Assembly (NCBI RefSeq): GCF_042662625.1
Contig: NZ_JBHSXH010000015.1
Coordinates: forward strand, 868,001 to 932,000
DNA from: Halopelagius fulvigenes
GTDB taxonomy: Archaea > Halobacteriota > Halobacteria > Halobacteriales > Haloferacaceae
Direction of reading: 5' to 3'
Length of the DNA: 64,000 nucleotides
Position numbers and translations under genes: made by a program. Below the pieces are notes generated by a model that saw only the letters and a program-made list of their open reading frames with translations, was not told the DNA's origin and made no database searches. Each line of letters starts with the position of its first letter. The stretch's first letter is position 1. Shown piece by piece: positions 7,048-15,246 of this stretch.

Positions 7048-8817
7048 ATGGAGATCAACGGACAGTTGGCGCTGACGGTCCTCATGGGGGTCTTCCTCGT
7101 GGCCGTCGCCGCGTGGCTCGCGCGGATCGAAAACTGGCGCTCCTACACGCCGCTTGCCGGCGGCGGTGGCGTCGGCGGGCACGAGCAGCACGTCCACCAG
7201 GAGAAACCGTCCGGGCTCATCCGATGGTTGACCACGGTAGACCACAAGGACATCGGCATCCTGTACGGCACCTACGGACTCATCGCGTTCGCCGTCGGCG
7301 GGTTGATGGTCGTCCTCATGCGGGCCGAACTCGCGGACCCGAACGCGACCCTGATGTCGAACACCTTCTACAACTCGCTGATGACGAGCCACGGCATCAC
7401 GATGCTGTTCCTGTTCGGGACGCCGATCATCGCGGCGTTCGCGAACTACTTCATCCCGCTTCTCATCGGCGCGGACGACATGGCGTTCCCGCGCATCAAC
7501 GCCATCGCGTTCTGGTTACTGCCGCCGGGTGCGCTCCTCATCTGGGCCGGCTTCTTCCCCATCCCGGAGGTCATCCCGGCGCAGACGGGGTGGACGATGT
7601 ACACGCCGCTTTCTGCGGGCGTCGGAAACGGCAATCAGGCCAACGCCGGTACTGACCTGATGCTCCTCGGCCTGCACCTCACCGGCGTCTCCGCGACGAT
7701 GGGCGCTATCAACTTCATCGCGACCATCTTCACGGAACGCGCCAAGGAGGTCACGTGGGCGAACCTCGACATCTTCTCGTGGACGATACTCACCCAGTCG
7801 GGGCTCATCCTCTTCGCGTTCCCCCTGCTGGGGAGCGCGCTCATGATGCTGATTTTCGACCGTAACTTCGGAACGTCGTTCTTCGTCAACGGCGGCGGGC
7901 CGATACTCTGGCAGCACATCTTCTGGTTCTTCGGCCACCCGGAGGTGTACGTGTTGGTGCTGCCGCCGATGGGCATCGTCAGCCTCGTGTTGCCGCGCTT
8001 CACGGGCCGTCGGCTGTTCGGCTTCAAGTTCGTCGTCTACTCGACGCTGGCCATCGGCGTCCTCTCGTTCGGCGTCTGGGCGCACCACATGTTCGCGACG
8101 GGTATCGACCCGCGCCTCCGCGCCTCGTTCATGGCCGTCTCGTTGGCGATCGCCATCCCCTCTGCGGTGAAGACGTTCAACTGGATAACGACGATGTGGA
8201 ACGGCAACGTTCGGCTCACCACGCCGATGCTGTTCTGCATCGGATTCGTCTCCAACTTCATCATCGGCGGCGTCACCGGCGTCTTCCTCGCGTCGATTCC
8301 GGTCGACCTCGTCCTCCACGACACCTACTACGTCGTGGGTCACTTCCACTACATCGTCATGGGCGCCATCGCCTTCGCGGGCTTCGCGGGCATCTACTAC
8401 TGGTTCCCCCTCTACACGGGGCGGATGTACCAGCGCACCCTCGGGAAGGCGCACTTCTGGCTCTCGATGGTCGGGACGAACCTGACGTTCTTTGCGATGA
8501 TTCTGCTCGGCTACGGCGGCATGCCGCGCCGGTACGCGACGTACCTGCCGCAGTTCACCGACCTGCACCTTCTGGCGACGGCCGGGGCGTTCACCCTGCT
8601 CGTTGGTCAGATAATCTTCGTCGGAAACATCGTCCAGTCGTGGCTCGAAGGTCCCCACATCACGGACGGCGACCCGTGGAACCTCAAGGAGAACAACCTT
8701 TACACCTCCGAGTGGGACTGGTTCAGCCGCAAACTCGAAACCGCAATCGCCGACGGCGGCGAGGAGGAGGAGACTCCCCTCACCGACGGCGGCTGTCCGT
8801 CCGACGCGGACGAGTAA
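7048..8817 (+). CDS. coxA: Haem-copper terminal oxidase subunit I (A-type)
   Basis: A 589-residue integral membrane protein with about 12 core helices plus an N-terminal membrane segment (residues 5-25). Conserved features include TTVDHKDIGILYG, the haem-ligand His in MTSHGITM, the copper/cross-link motif FFGHPEVYVLVLP (with the D-channel Glu), the CuB histidines WAHHMF, the K-channel Lys in PSAVKTFNW, and the haem ligands in VVGHFHYIVMG. The HPEVY glutamate and the K-channel lysine place it in the A family, not the ba3 family. It reduces oxygen to water and pumps protons at the cytoplasmic membrane. No subunit II or III gene is adjacent. Confidence 0.95.
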   Translation: MEINGQLALTVLMGVFLVAVAAWLARIENWRSYTPLAGGGGVGGHEQHVHQEKPSGLIRWLTTVDHKDIGILYGTYGLIAFAVGGLMVVLMRAELADPNATLMSNTFYNSLMTSHGITMLFLFGTPIIAAFANYFIPLLIGADDMAFPRINAIAFWLLPPGALLIWAGFFPIPEVIPAQTGWTMYTPLSAGVGNGNQANAGTDLMLLGLHLTGVSATMGAINFIATIFTERAKEVTWANLDIFSWTILTQSGLILFAFPLLGSALMMLIFDRNFGTSFFVNGGGPILWQHIFWFFGHPEVYVLVLPPMGIVSLVLPRFTGRRLFGFKFVVYSTLAIGVLSFGVWAHHMFATGIDPRLRASFMAVSLAIAIPSAVKTFNWITTMWNGNVRLTTPMLFCIGFVSNFIIGGVTGVFLASIPVDLVLHDTYYVVGHFHYIVMGAIAFAGFAGIYYWFPLYTGRMYQRTLGKAHFWLSMVGTNLTFFAMILLGYGGMPRRYATYLPQFTDLHLLATAGAFTLLVGQIIFVGNIVQSWLEGPHITDGDPWNLKENNLYTSEWDWFSRKLETAIADGGEEEETPLTDGGCPSDADE

Positions 8818-8836
8818 TTCCGGTCGCGCAGTTCGC

Positions 8837-8850
8837 TTTTCGTTCTTTTT
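8837..8850 (+). terminator. T-rich transcription terminator after oxidase subunit I
   Basis: TTTTCGTTCTTTTT begins 20 nt after the subunit I stop codon, in otherwise GC-rich DNA. Archaeal intrinsic termination typically uses such U-rich runs without a hairpin. The site is inferred from composition and position. Confidence 0.4.
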
Positions 8851-8970
8851 CGCGTCTCAGCGTCGTCTCTCACCGCTCGCCGAAATCGAAGAGTCGGGCG
8901 CGGCGTCGCACGGGCGCGTGCGGTCGCTCAGGCGCCGTTCGTCGGAGGGTGCGGCCGAGACGGCCGCCGG

Positions 8971-9054
8971 TCAGAACACGAGGACGATACCGGTCAGGAA
9001 CATCAGCGCCGCCACCGCGGCGAGAACGATGCCGAGGAGGTCCTTGTCGGACAT
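8971..9054 (-). CDS. 27-residue single-pass membrane microprotein
   Basis: Reading leftward from ATG 9054 gives MSDKDLLGIVLAAVAALM plus nine more residues, ending in VLVF and a TGA at 8971-8973. After a short charged start (SDKD), almost the whole peptide is one hydrophobic helix. The ORF lies alone between oxidase subunit I and the DUF7520-like gene and is antisense to nothing. The clean MSDKD start and perfect membrane-helix composition argue for a real gene. A role as a small oxidase subunit is possible but unproven. Confidence 0.55.
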   Translation of the reverse strand: MSDKDLLGIVLAAVAALMFLTGIVLVF

Positions 9055-9143
9055 ATCCGAACGTTGGCGTCGAGGGACAAAGACTCGTCGGTGTCGCGAG
9101 GGGAGAGCGGAACCCCTAACCCGAACCGGTCGTAGGTTCGAAC

Positions 9144-9419
9144 GTGAGTCAGTCCGTCTCCCAGTCCGACGGTTCGGGCGTCGACGGTCCGCGGTTCGTC
9201 GGCTACCTCTACGTGCTTCTCGTCTGTTTCGCCGGCACCGCCGGATTCCTGCTCGGTACGTTCGTCGAGAACCTCCAAGCGCCGCGCTTTCTCTTCGTGA
9301 TACCGTTCCCGCCGACGCCGTTCGGCTTCGCGGCCTACGGCGCGTTGACCATCGCCGTCGCGTTGGGGATTCCGCTGCTCCTCGTGGTCTACGTCTCCGA
9401 GAACGTGGTCGAGGAGTGA
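9144..9419 (+). CDS. Small two-TM membrane protein near oxidase locus (DUF7520-like)
   Basis: A 91-residue protein from a GTG at 9144. A polar Ser-rich N-terminus (1-17) precedes FVGYLYVLLVCFAGTAGFLLG and AYGALTIAVALGIPLLLVVYV, two membrane helices separated by an aromatic/Pro loop (FLFVIPFPPTPFGF). It is divergent from the 27-residue microprotein. The family name is from memory, and function is unknown. Its position beside the oxidase suggests, but does not show, a respiratory role. Confidence 0.65.
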   Translation: MSQSVSQSDGSGVDGPRFVGYLYVLLVCFAGTAGFLLGTFVENLQAPRFLFVIPFPPTPFGFAAYGALTIAVALGIPLLLVVYVSENVVEE

Positions 9420-9518
9420 CTCCGACTCCGAAGCGAGTCGGCGCGTCGGGAGGTGTGTGGGCCGAATCCCGCCGCCGTCCCCCAAAAGACTAAGCCTCGG
9501 GGGCAGTCATCTGTGCCT

Positions 9519-9911
9519 ATGTATCACGTGGTAGTCGGCGTCGACGACGAGGAGGAACACGCGCTCCGGTGCGTGGAAGAGGTCGTCGAACTCCCCGGCG
9601 GACCCGAGGAGAAGAGGGTGACGCTCATCCACACGTTCGTCGACAACCCCAGCGGTGCGTCGGCGACGCAGGTCCAGTCGGTTCGGGAGGCGGCGGACTA
9701 CCTCGAGGAACGCGGCGTCGAGTACCAAATCGAGGAGTCGAGCGGCGACCCCGCGGACGCCATCGTGACCACCGCCGACCGGGAGGAGGCGAACCTCATC
9801 GTCGTCGGCGGGCGGAAGCGGTCGCCCGCGGGGAAGGCGTTGTTCGGGAGCGTCACGCAGTCGGTCATCCTCGGCGCGGAGCGACCGGTGATGGTCACCG
9901 GCGTCGAGTAG
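9519..9911 (+). CDS. UspA-family universal stress protein
   Basis: A 130-residue single-domain Usp protein. It starts MYHVVVGVD at ATG 9519; the longer frame upstream is non-native in composition. It keeps the Usp fold landmarks: HVVVGVD first strand, GDPADAIVTTA helix, and the nucleotide-binding segment VGGRKRSPAGKALFGSVTQSV with G-x-x-G...G-S-V spacing, ending in RPVMVTGVE. Cytoplasmic Usp proteins bind ATP/AMP and act in stress responses. The gene appears monocistronic. Confidence 0.9.
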   Translation: MYHVVVGVDDEEEHALRCVEEVVELPGGPEEKRVTLIHTFVDNPSGASATQVQSVREAADYLEERGVEYQIEESSGDPADAIVTTADREEANLIVVGGRKRSPAGKALFGSVTQSVILGAERPVMVTGVE

Positions 9912-10000
9912 TCGGCGTTCGGCGTCGCGGCGTCGTTTCTCGGGGAGCACTCGTACCGAGCGACGGCAACACAAAAGGAGACGACTGCGACGAGCGGAGC

Positions 10001-10174
10001 CTACGCGCTCCCGCCGAACGCCTCGTCGAACCGTTCTGCGAGCGTCTCCGGACGGCAGCGTCCCGTCAGCGTCTCCCGCAGTTCGCCGCCGCGGAAGACG
10101 AGCACCGCCGGGGCGCTATCGACGCCGAACTCGCGGCGGGCGGCGTCCACACCGACGCCGTCGGAGCGTCGCAG
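10001..10174 (-). pseudogene. C-terminal fragment of a thioredoxin-like protein
   Basis: Reading leftward from just inside an in-frame stop (10175-10177), the frame encodes a peptide containing REFGVDSAPAVLVFRGGE and ending AERFDEAFGGSA at a TAG (10001-10003). This is the second half of a thioredoxin: the helix before the cis-proline loop (VDSAP for the usual V-x-S/T-x-P), the central strand and the C-terminal helix. The first half with the CxxC redox centre is missing. Upstream sequence holds no CxxC in any frame before the start of the GNAT gene at 10244. A GTG at 10150 could still start a 49-residue product, so expression of a half-domain cannot be excluded. Confidence 0.6.
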
Positions 10175-10243
10175 TCACCGATAACCGAATTCACCCCGTG
10201 CGAACCCCACGAGCGTGAAGTGAGGAACTCCCGTAGGGAACCC

Positions 10244-10990
10244 ATGGACGTGAGGGATGCTAACAAGGATGACGCCGAACAGATACGCTCCGTCGCCCGC
10301 CAGTCGCTTCTGGCCTCGTACGGGCACGCCTTCGACGAGGAGACGCTATCGGAGGCGGTATCGGAGTGGTACGACCGAGAGCAGGTGACCGCCACAGTGA
10401 GCGACGACGACGCGGTGTTGGTCGTCGGAGAAGACGACGGCGACGTCGTGGCGTTCGCCGAGAGTTACATCGCCGAGAGCGAGGTGGCCGTCGGCGAGAT
10501 AGACTGGCTCCACGTCCTCCCCGACTACCGGGGGGAGGGCCACGGGACGCGGTTGCTCCGACACGTCGAGCAACGACTGGTGGACGAGGGGGTCGAGCGA
10601 ATCCAGGGCCGCGTGCTGACCGAGAACGAGGCGGGGACGACGTTCTACGAGGACCACGGGTTCTCGGAGGGGCACGAACGGGAACTCGACATCGGCGACG
10701 AGACGTTCGTCGAGCGGATATACACGAAGCCGATCGACGACAGTCCGGCGCTGGAACCGCACGAGACGCCCGACGGCGAACGCCTCTTCGTCGCCTACGA
10801 CGAGGCGTCTCGGGGGTCGAAGTCGCCGTTCGTGGCGGCCTACGCCGACGAGAACCGCGAGAACCTGCACGGGTGGATGTGCTCGAACGACGATAGCTTC
10901 GACTTGGCGATGGACACGATGGGACGAATCGAGTGCAACACCTGCGGCAACAAGCGGAAGGCCACGCGGTGGGACGCCTCGTACCTCTAA
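10244..10990 (+). CDS. GNAT acetyltransferase fused to a DUF5816-like zinc-ribbon tail
   Basis: A 248-residue protein. Residues 1 to about 165 form a GNAT N-acetyltransferase with the acetyl-CoA pyrophosphate loop LPDYRGEGHGTRLL and the usual NEAGTTFYEDHGFSEG segment. Residues 165-248 form a second module ending IECNTCGNKRKATRWDASYL with an earlier Cys in WMCSND, resembling the haloarchaeal DUF5816 domain. The substrate is unknown. The stop codon overlaps the stop of the convergent acyl-CoA synthetase by 3 nt (10987-10990). Confidence 0.85.
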   Translation: MDVRDANKDDAEQIRSVARQSLLASYGHAFDEETLSEAVSEWYDREQVTATVSDDDAVLVVGEDDGDVVAFAESYIAESEVAVGEIDWLHVLPDYRGEGHGTRLLRHVEQRLVDEGVERIQGRVLTENEAGTTFYEDHGFSEGHERELDIGDETFVERIYTKPIDDSPALEPHETPDGERLFVAYDEASRGSKSPFVAAYADENRENLHGWMCSNDDSFDLAMDTMGRIECNTCGNKRKATRWDASYL

Positions 10991-12600
10991 CCCTGCCCGA
11001 CCATCCGGTCTTCGTCCTCCCACTCCTTCTCCCGCAGTTCGTACTTCTGGACCTTCCCGGTGGCCGTCTTCGGCAGTTCGGCGACGAACTCTATCTCCTT
11101 CGGTACTTTGAACGTCGCGATGCGCTCCCTGCAGTAGTCGAGCAAGTCGGACTCGGTGACGCCCGGGTCCGCGGGGTCGCCGTTCGCGGGCACGACGAAC
11201 GCCTTCGGCGACTCGCCCCATTCCTCCGAGGGCGCCGGGATGACCGCCACGTCGCCCACCGCCTCGTGGTCGAACAGGGTGTCCTCCAACTCGATGCTGG
11301 AGATGTTCTCGCCGCCGGAGATGATGATGTCCTTCTTCCTGTCCTGAATCGTCACGAAGCCGTTCTCGTCCACGACGGCCAGATCGCCCATGTGGTAGTA
11401 GCCCTCCAGACGCTCCGAGAACGCCTCTTCCGTCTCCTCGGGTTTGTTCCAGTAGCGGTCCATCACCTGGTTGCCGCGGACGACTATCTCGCCGATGGTC
11501 TGGCCGTCTCGCGGCACGTCCTCGCCGTTCTCGTCCACGACGCGGACGTCCGTCCCGACGTAGCCGATGCCCTGTCGCTTCTTCAGGTCGAACCGCGCCG
11601 GGTCGTCGTCGTCGAAGAAGCGGCGGGCGTGCGACGTGGTGATGAGGGGCCCCGTCTCCGTCGCGCCGTAGACGTGCATGAGGTACCAGCCGAACTCCTC
11701 CTCGACGGTCCTGATGGTCGCCTCCGGCGGGGCCGCGCCCGCGGTGGCGACGCGAACCGGGTTCGCGCCCGTCGTCTCCACGCCGCCCTCCCGGTCGTAG
11801 TGGTCCATCAGCAGGTTCAGCACCGTCGGCGCGGCGCACATGTAGGAGACGCCCTCCCCGCGCACGGCGTCGAAGATGTCCGCCGCGTCCACGCCGCGGG
11901 TGCAGACGTGCTTCGCGCCGTGTCCCGTCACGGAGTAGATGTGACCCCACCCGTTGACGTGGAACATCGGGAGCGTCCAGAGGTACACGTCGTCGTCCGC
12001 GAGTTCCTGATGCATCGAGACGAGGTAGGCGTGGAGCGTCTCCGTCCGGTGGGTCCGGCAGACGCCCTTCGGGTCGCCCGTCGTCCCGGAGGTGTAGTTG
12101 ATGGTGACGACGTCGCCCTCGTCCATCTCCGGGCGGTCGTACGCCGCGGAGTCCGCTAGTTCCTCGTCGAACGAGAGCCACTCGCCCTCGACGGCGTCGG
12201 CGTCGTTCGTCACGAACGTCTCCGTCGGCACATCGTCGCGTATCGCCTCTATCTTCTCGGCGTACTCGTAGTCGGCGTAGACGACGTCCACGCCCGCGTC
12301 GTTCAGGATGTACTCGTAGTCCGCGGGGACGAGTCGGTAGTTCAACGGCGTGTGGACCGCCCCCACCTGCATCGACCCGTAGGCGGCTTCGAGGTGGTAA
12401 TGCGTGTTCGGGTCGAGGACGGCGACCCTGTCGCCCTTCTCCACCCCGTATCGCTGCAACGCCGCCGAGAACCGGTCCGCCCTGTCCCCCAGTTCGTCGT
12501 ACGTGTAGCGCTCTCTGGTCGTCGCCACGACGGCCTCTTTCGACCCGTAGTACCGCCGCGCGCGGTCCAAGAAGTCGGTGACGAGGAGTGGTTTCTCCAT
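10987..12600 (-). CDS. AMP-forming acyl-CoA synthetase / long-chain fatty acid-CoA ligase family
   Basis: A 537-residue adenylate-forming enzyme. The P-loop-like motif YTSGTTGDPKG is at 169-179, the VYGATETGP motif is mid-protein, GYYHMGDLAVVDENGF contains the ribose-binding Asp, and LPKTATGKVQ near 512-521 contains the catalytic lysine. It activates a carboxylic acid to acyl-AMP and then acyl-CoA in the cytoplasm. Chain-length specificity cannot be read. A well-placed TATA box (12627-12633) implies a leaderless mRNA starting at the ATG. Neighbouring acyl-CoA enzymes in the window fit organic-acid catabolism. Confidence 0.9.
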   Translation of the reverse strand: MEKPLLVTDFLDRARRYYGSKEAVVATTRERYTYDELGDRADRFSAALQRYGVEKGDRVAVLDPNTHYHLEAAYGSMQVGAVHTPLNYRLVPADYEYILNDAGVDVVYADYEYAEKIEAIRDDVPTETFVTNDADAVEGEWLSFDEELADSAAYDRPEMDEGDVVTINYTSGTTGDPKGVCRTHRTETLHAYLVSMHQELADDDVYLWTLPMFHVNGWGHIYSVTGHGAKHVCTRGVDAADIFDAVRGEGVSYMCAAPTVLNLLMDHYDREGGVETTGANPVRVATAGAAPPEATIRTVEEEFGWYLMHVYGATETGPLITTSHARRFFDDDDPARFDLKKRQGIGYVGTDVRVVDENGEDVPRDGQTIGEIVVRGNQVMDRYWNKPEETEEAFSERLEGYYHMGDLAVVDENGFVTIQDRKKDIIISGGENISSIELEDTLFDHEAVGDVAVIPAPSEEWGESPKAFVVPANGDPADPGVTESDLLDYCRERIATFKVPKEIEFVAELPKTATGKVQKYELREKEWEDEDRMVGQG

Positions 12601-12626
12601 ACCGACCGTACATAATCATCTATCAG

Positions 12627-12633
12627 TATAAAA
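12627..12633 (-). promoter_or_regulatory. TATA box for the acyl-CoA synthetase gene
   Basis: TTTTATA on the minus strand is centred about 27-30 nt before the ATG at 12600. That spacing predicts transcription starting at or within a few nt of the start codon, the common leaderless arrangement in haloarchaea. No Shine-Dalgarno is present. Confidence 0.6.
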
Positions 12634-12773
12634 TTGCGGTTCGCCGGGCTCTCCGTGCGGCTATTGATGTCACGGCAGCGAGAGGTACCGCTCTTTCACT
12701 CCCCCCGGACACGGGTTACCTACCTATCAGTTCGCAGAAAGTAACTTACCCGCTCGCCCCGTTAAACCCGGCA

Positions 12774-13016
12774 ATGGCTCTCTCAGACTACGCCGGTCGT
12801 TCGCCGAACGGGCGGGACGACGCGACGGTGTTGCGCGTCGCCCCGCACCGCCTGTGGCGGCCGGGAGACGAACGAGTCGAAGCGTGCGCCTACAGCGGCG
12901 AGGAGATTCCGCTCTCGGAGAGACACCTCCTCGTCGTCCTCGACGTCGGCGGGAACCGGGTCCGAAAGTACGTCAGGGACGAGTCGTCCCTGGAGGCGTG
13001 GCTGAACGGCGAGTGA
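12774..13016 (+). CDS. Small conserved haloarchaeal protein, unknown function
   Basis: An 80-residue protein beginning MALSDYAGRSPNGRDD and ending EAWLNGE. The middle, EACAYSGEEIPLSERHLLVVLDVGGNRVRKYV, looks like a small beta-rich domain. It retains a single Cys where related small haloarchaeal zinc-binding proteins often have a CxxC, so metal binding is doubtful. ACTTACC about 30 nt upstream could be a TATA element for a leaderless mRNA. I do not recognise a function. Confidence 0.7.
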   Translation: MALSDYAGRSPNGRDDATVLRVAPHRLWRPGDERVEACAYSGEEIPLSERHLLVVLDVGGNRVRKYVRDESSLEAWLNGE

Positions 13017-13136
13017 CCGGGCGACGGGCGGACGGAGGCGGCGAATCCGCTCGGCGTTCGGTTCGTCGCGCGAAAAAAGCGTTCGGGGAGTCGAATCACC
13101 GCCGTCGGACGACGCCGCGGCGGGCGCGTCGCGCCG

Positions 13137-15116
13137 TCAGTCGCCCTGCACCTTCGTTTGGATGTCGGTGACGATTTCGGGGTTGCGGAGCGTCGTCGTG
13201 TCGCCGATTTCCTCCTCGTTCGCGATCTCCTCCAGCAGACGGCGCATTATCTTGCCGGACCGCGTCTTCGGCAGTTCGGGCGTGAACACGACCTGTTCGG
13301 GGCGGGCGATGGGGCCGATGGCGTCCTCGACGCCCTCGACGATTCGCCCGCGCATCTCGTCGTCGCCCTCGTAGCCGTCCTCGGTGATGACGTAGGCGTA
13401 CACCGCCTCGCCCTTCACCTCGTGGTTGCCGCCGACGACGGCCGCCTCCGCGACGCCCTCGACGCCGACGATGGCGGACTCTATCTCCATCGTGCCGAGG
13501 CGGTGCCCGGAGACGTTGATGACGTCGTCCACGCGGCCGAGGATGGTCATGTAGCCGTCCTCGTCTATCTTCGCGCCGTCCTCGGGGAAGTACACCCACT
13601 CGTCGGCGTCCTCGTCGGAGTACTCGGCCCAGTACTCGTTGATGAACCGCTCGTCGTTCTTGTAGAGGGTGCGGAGCATCCCGGGCCACGGCTTGTTCAC
13701 CGTGAGGTAGCCCGCGCGGCCGGGCTCTATCTGCTCGCCCTCGGTGTCGACGATGCGGGCGTCGATGCCCGGAAGCGGCGGGCCGGCGGACCCGGGCTTC
13801 ATGTTCTTCACGCCGGGCAGGGTCGTTATCATCATCCCGCCCGTCTCGGTCTGCCACCACGTGTCCACGACGGGGCACTCCTCGCTGCCGATGTGCTTGT
13901 AGTACCACTTCCACGCGCGGGGGTTGATGGGTTCGCCCACCGTCCCCAGGAGGCGGAGCGACGACAGGTCGCGGCGTTCGGGGAACTTCGAGCCCCACTT
14001 CATGAACGCGCGGATGGCCGTCGGCGCGGTGTAGAACACGTCGACCGCGTACTTCTCGACGATGTCCCACAGGCGGTCGCGCTCGGGGAAGTCAGGCGTG
14101 CCCTCGTACATCACCGTCGTGGTTCCGAGCGCCAGCGGTCCGTAGACGATGTAGGAGTGGCCCGTGATCCAGCCGATGTCGGCCGAGCACCAGTAGGTGT
14201 CCTCGGGCTTCAGGTCGAGGACGGCGTGTGAGGTCCACGCCGTGTACGCGAGGTAGCCGCCGGTGGTGTGTTTGACGCCCTTCGGCTCTCCGGTCGTCCC
14301 GGAGGTGTACATGAGAAACAGCATGTCCTCGGCGTCGCGTTCGACGGGGTCGACGCGCTCGCCCCGCTGTTCGTCCATCAGGTCGTCCCAGTCGTGCTGG
14401 TTCTCCGCCAACTCGTGGCCGAAGCCGTCGTCGCCGAGGCGGTTCACGACGACGGTGGCTTCGACGTCGTGGTCGACGCCTTCGAGCCCCTCGTTGGCCT
14501 TCTCCAAGTGGTCGAGGGCGTCGCCGCGGCGGTAGTATCCGTCGCAGGTGACGAGGTAGTCGGAGTTCGCAGAGTTCATCCGCGTCGCGAGGGCGTCCGC
14601 GGAGAACCCGGCGAAGACGACGGAGTGGGGCGCGCCGATGCGGGCGCACGCGAGCATGGCGATGGGGAGTTCGGGCACCATCGGCATGTACAGCGTGACG
14701 ACTTCGTCCTCCTCGACGCCCATGTCGCGGAGCGCCGCCGCGAACTCGTTGACCTCGCGGTAGAGGTCCTGATAGGTGTACGTCCGCGTCTCGCCGTACT
14801 CGCCCTCCCACTTGATGGCGACGCGGTTCTTGTCGCCGTTCTCGACGTGGCGGTCGACGCAGTTGTACGACGCGTTGAGCGTCCCGTCCGAGAACCACTC
14901 GTAGAACGGTTCGTTCGAGTCATCCAGAACCGTCTCGTACTCCTCGTCCCAGTCGAGCAAGTCGGCGGCCCGTTCCCAACAGTCGGGCCAGTTCTCCTCG
15001 AACTCCTCGTAGATGTCGGGGTCCGAAACGTTCGCCTGCTCGACGAACTCGTCAGAGGGCTCGAATTCTTCCTGTTCAACCAGCCGTGCCTCTAATTCAC
15101 CGTCACCATCTGACAT
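13137..15116 (-). CDS. acs: Acetyl-CoA synthetase (AMP-forming)
   Basis: A 659-residue protein of the usual Acs length. It has the N-terminal acetyl-CoA synthetase domain (NASYNCVDRHVENGDKNRVA near 81-100), the nucleotide loop MYTSGTTGEPKG at 269-280, the acetate-pocket and adenylation motif DTWWQTETGG, the hinge region GRVDDVINVSGHRLG, and LPKTRSGKIMRR near 615-626 with the acylatable catalytic lysine. It converts acetate, ATP and CoA to acetyl-CoA, AMP and PPi. An ATTTATCA element near 15150-15157 on the minus strand is a plausible promoter. It stands alone between an SDR gene and a small protein gene. Confidence 0.96.
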   Translation of the reverse strand: MSDGDGELEARLVEQEEFEPSDEFVEQANVSDPDIYEEFEENWPDCWERAADLLDWDEEYETVLDDSNEPFYEWFSDGTLNASYNCVDRHVENGDKNRVAIKWEGEYGETRTYTYQDLYREVNEFAAALRDMGVEEDEVVTLYMPMVPELPIAMLACARIGAPHSVVFAGFSADALATRMNSANSDYLVTCDGYYRRGDALDHLEKANEGLEGVDHDVEATVVVNRLGDDGFGHELAENQHDWDDLMDEQRGERVDPVERDAEDMLFLMYTSGTTGEPKGVKHTTGGYLAYTAWTSHAVLDLKPEDTYWCSADIGWITGHSYIVYGPLALGTTTVMYEGTPDFPERDRLWDIVEKYAVDVFYTAPTAIRAFMKWGSKFPERRDLSSLRLLGTVGEPINPRAWKWYYKHIGSEECPVVDTWWQTETGGMMITTLPGVKNMKPGSAGPPLPGIDARIVDTEGEQIEPGRAGYLTVNKPWPGMLRTLYKNDERFINEYWAEYSDEDADEWVYFPEDGAKIDEDGYMTILGRVDDVINVSGHRLGTMEIESAIVGVEGVAEAAVVGGNHEVKGEAVYAYVITEDGYEGDDEMRGRIVEGVEDAIGPIARPEQVVFTPELPKTRSGKIMRRLLEEIANEEEIGDTTTLRNPEIVTDIQTKVQGD

Positions 15117-15246
15117 AGGTCATGGTAATAAACCGAATCCTGCATGATAAATCTATGCCAACCCGCAGCGGGTGGATTCCCGACCCGTCTGCGAATTTTG
15201 CCGCTGGCGATACGTAGGCTCGGGGGTCGGTTCCATCGATCCGACC

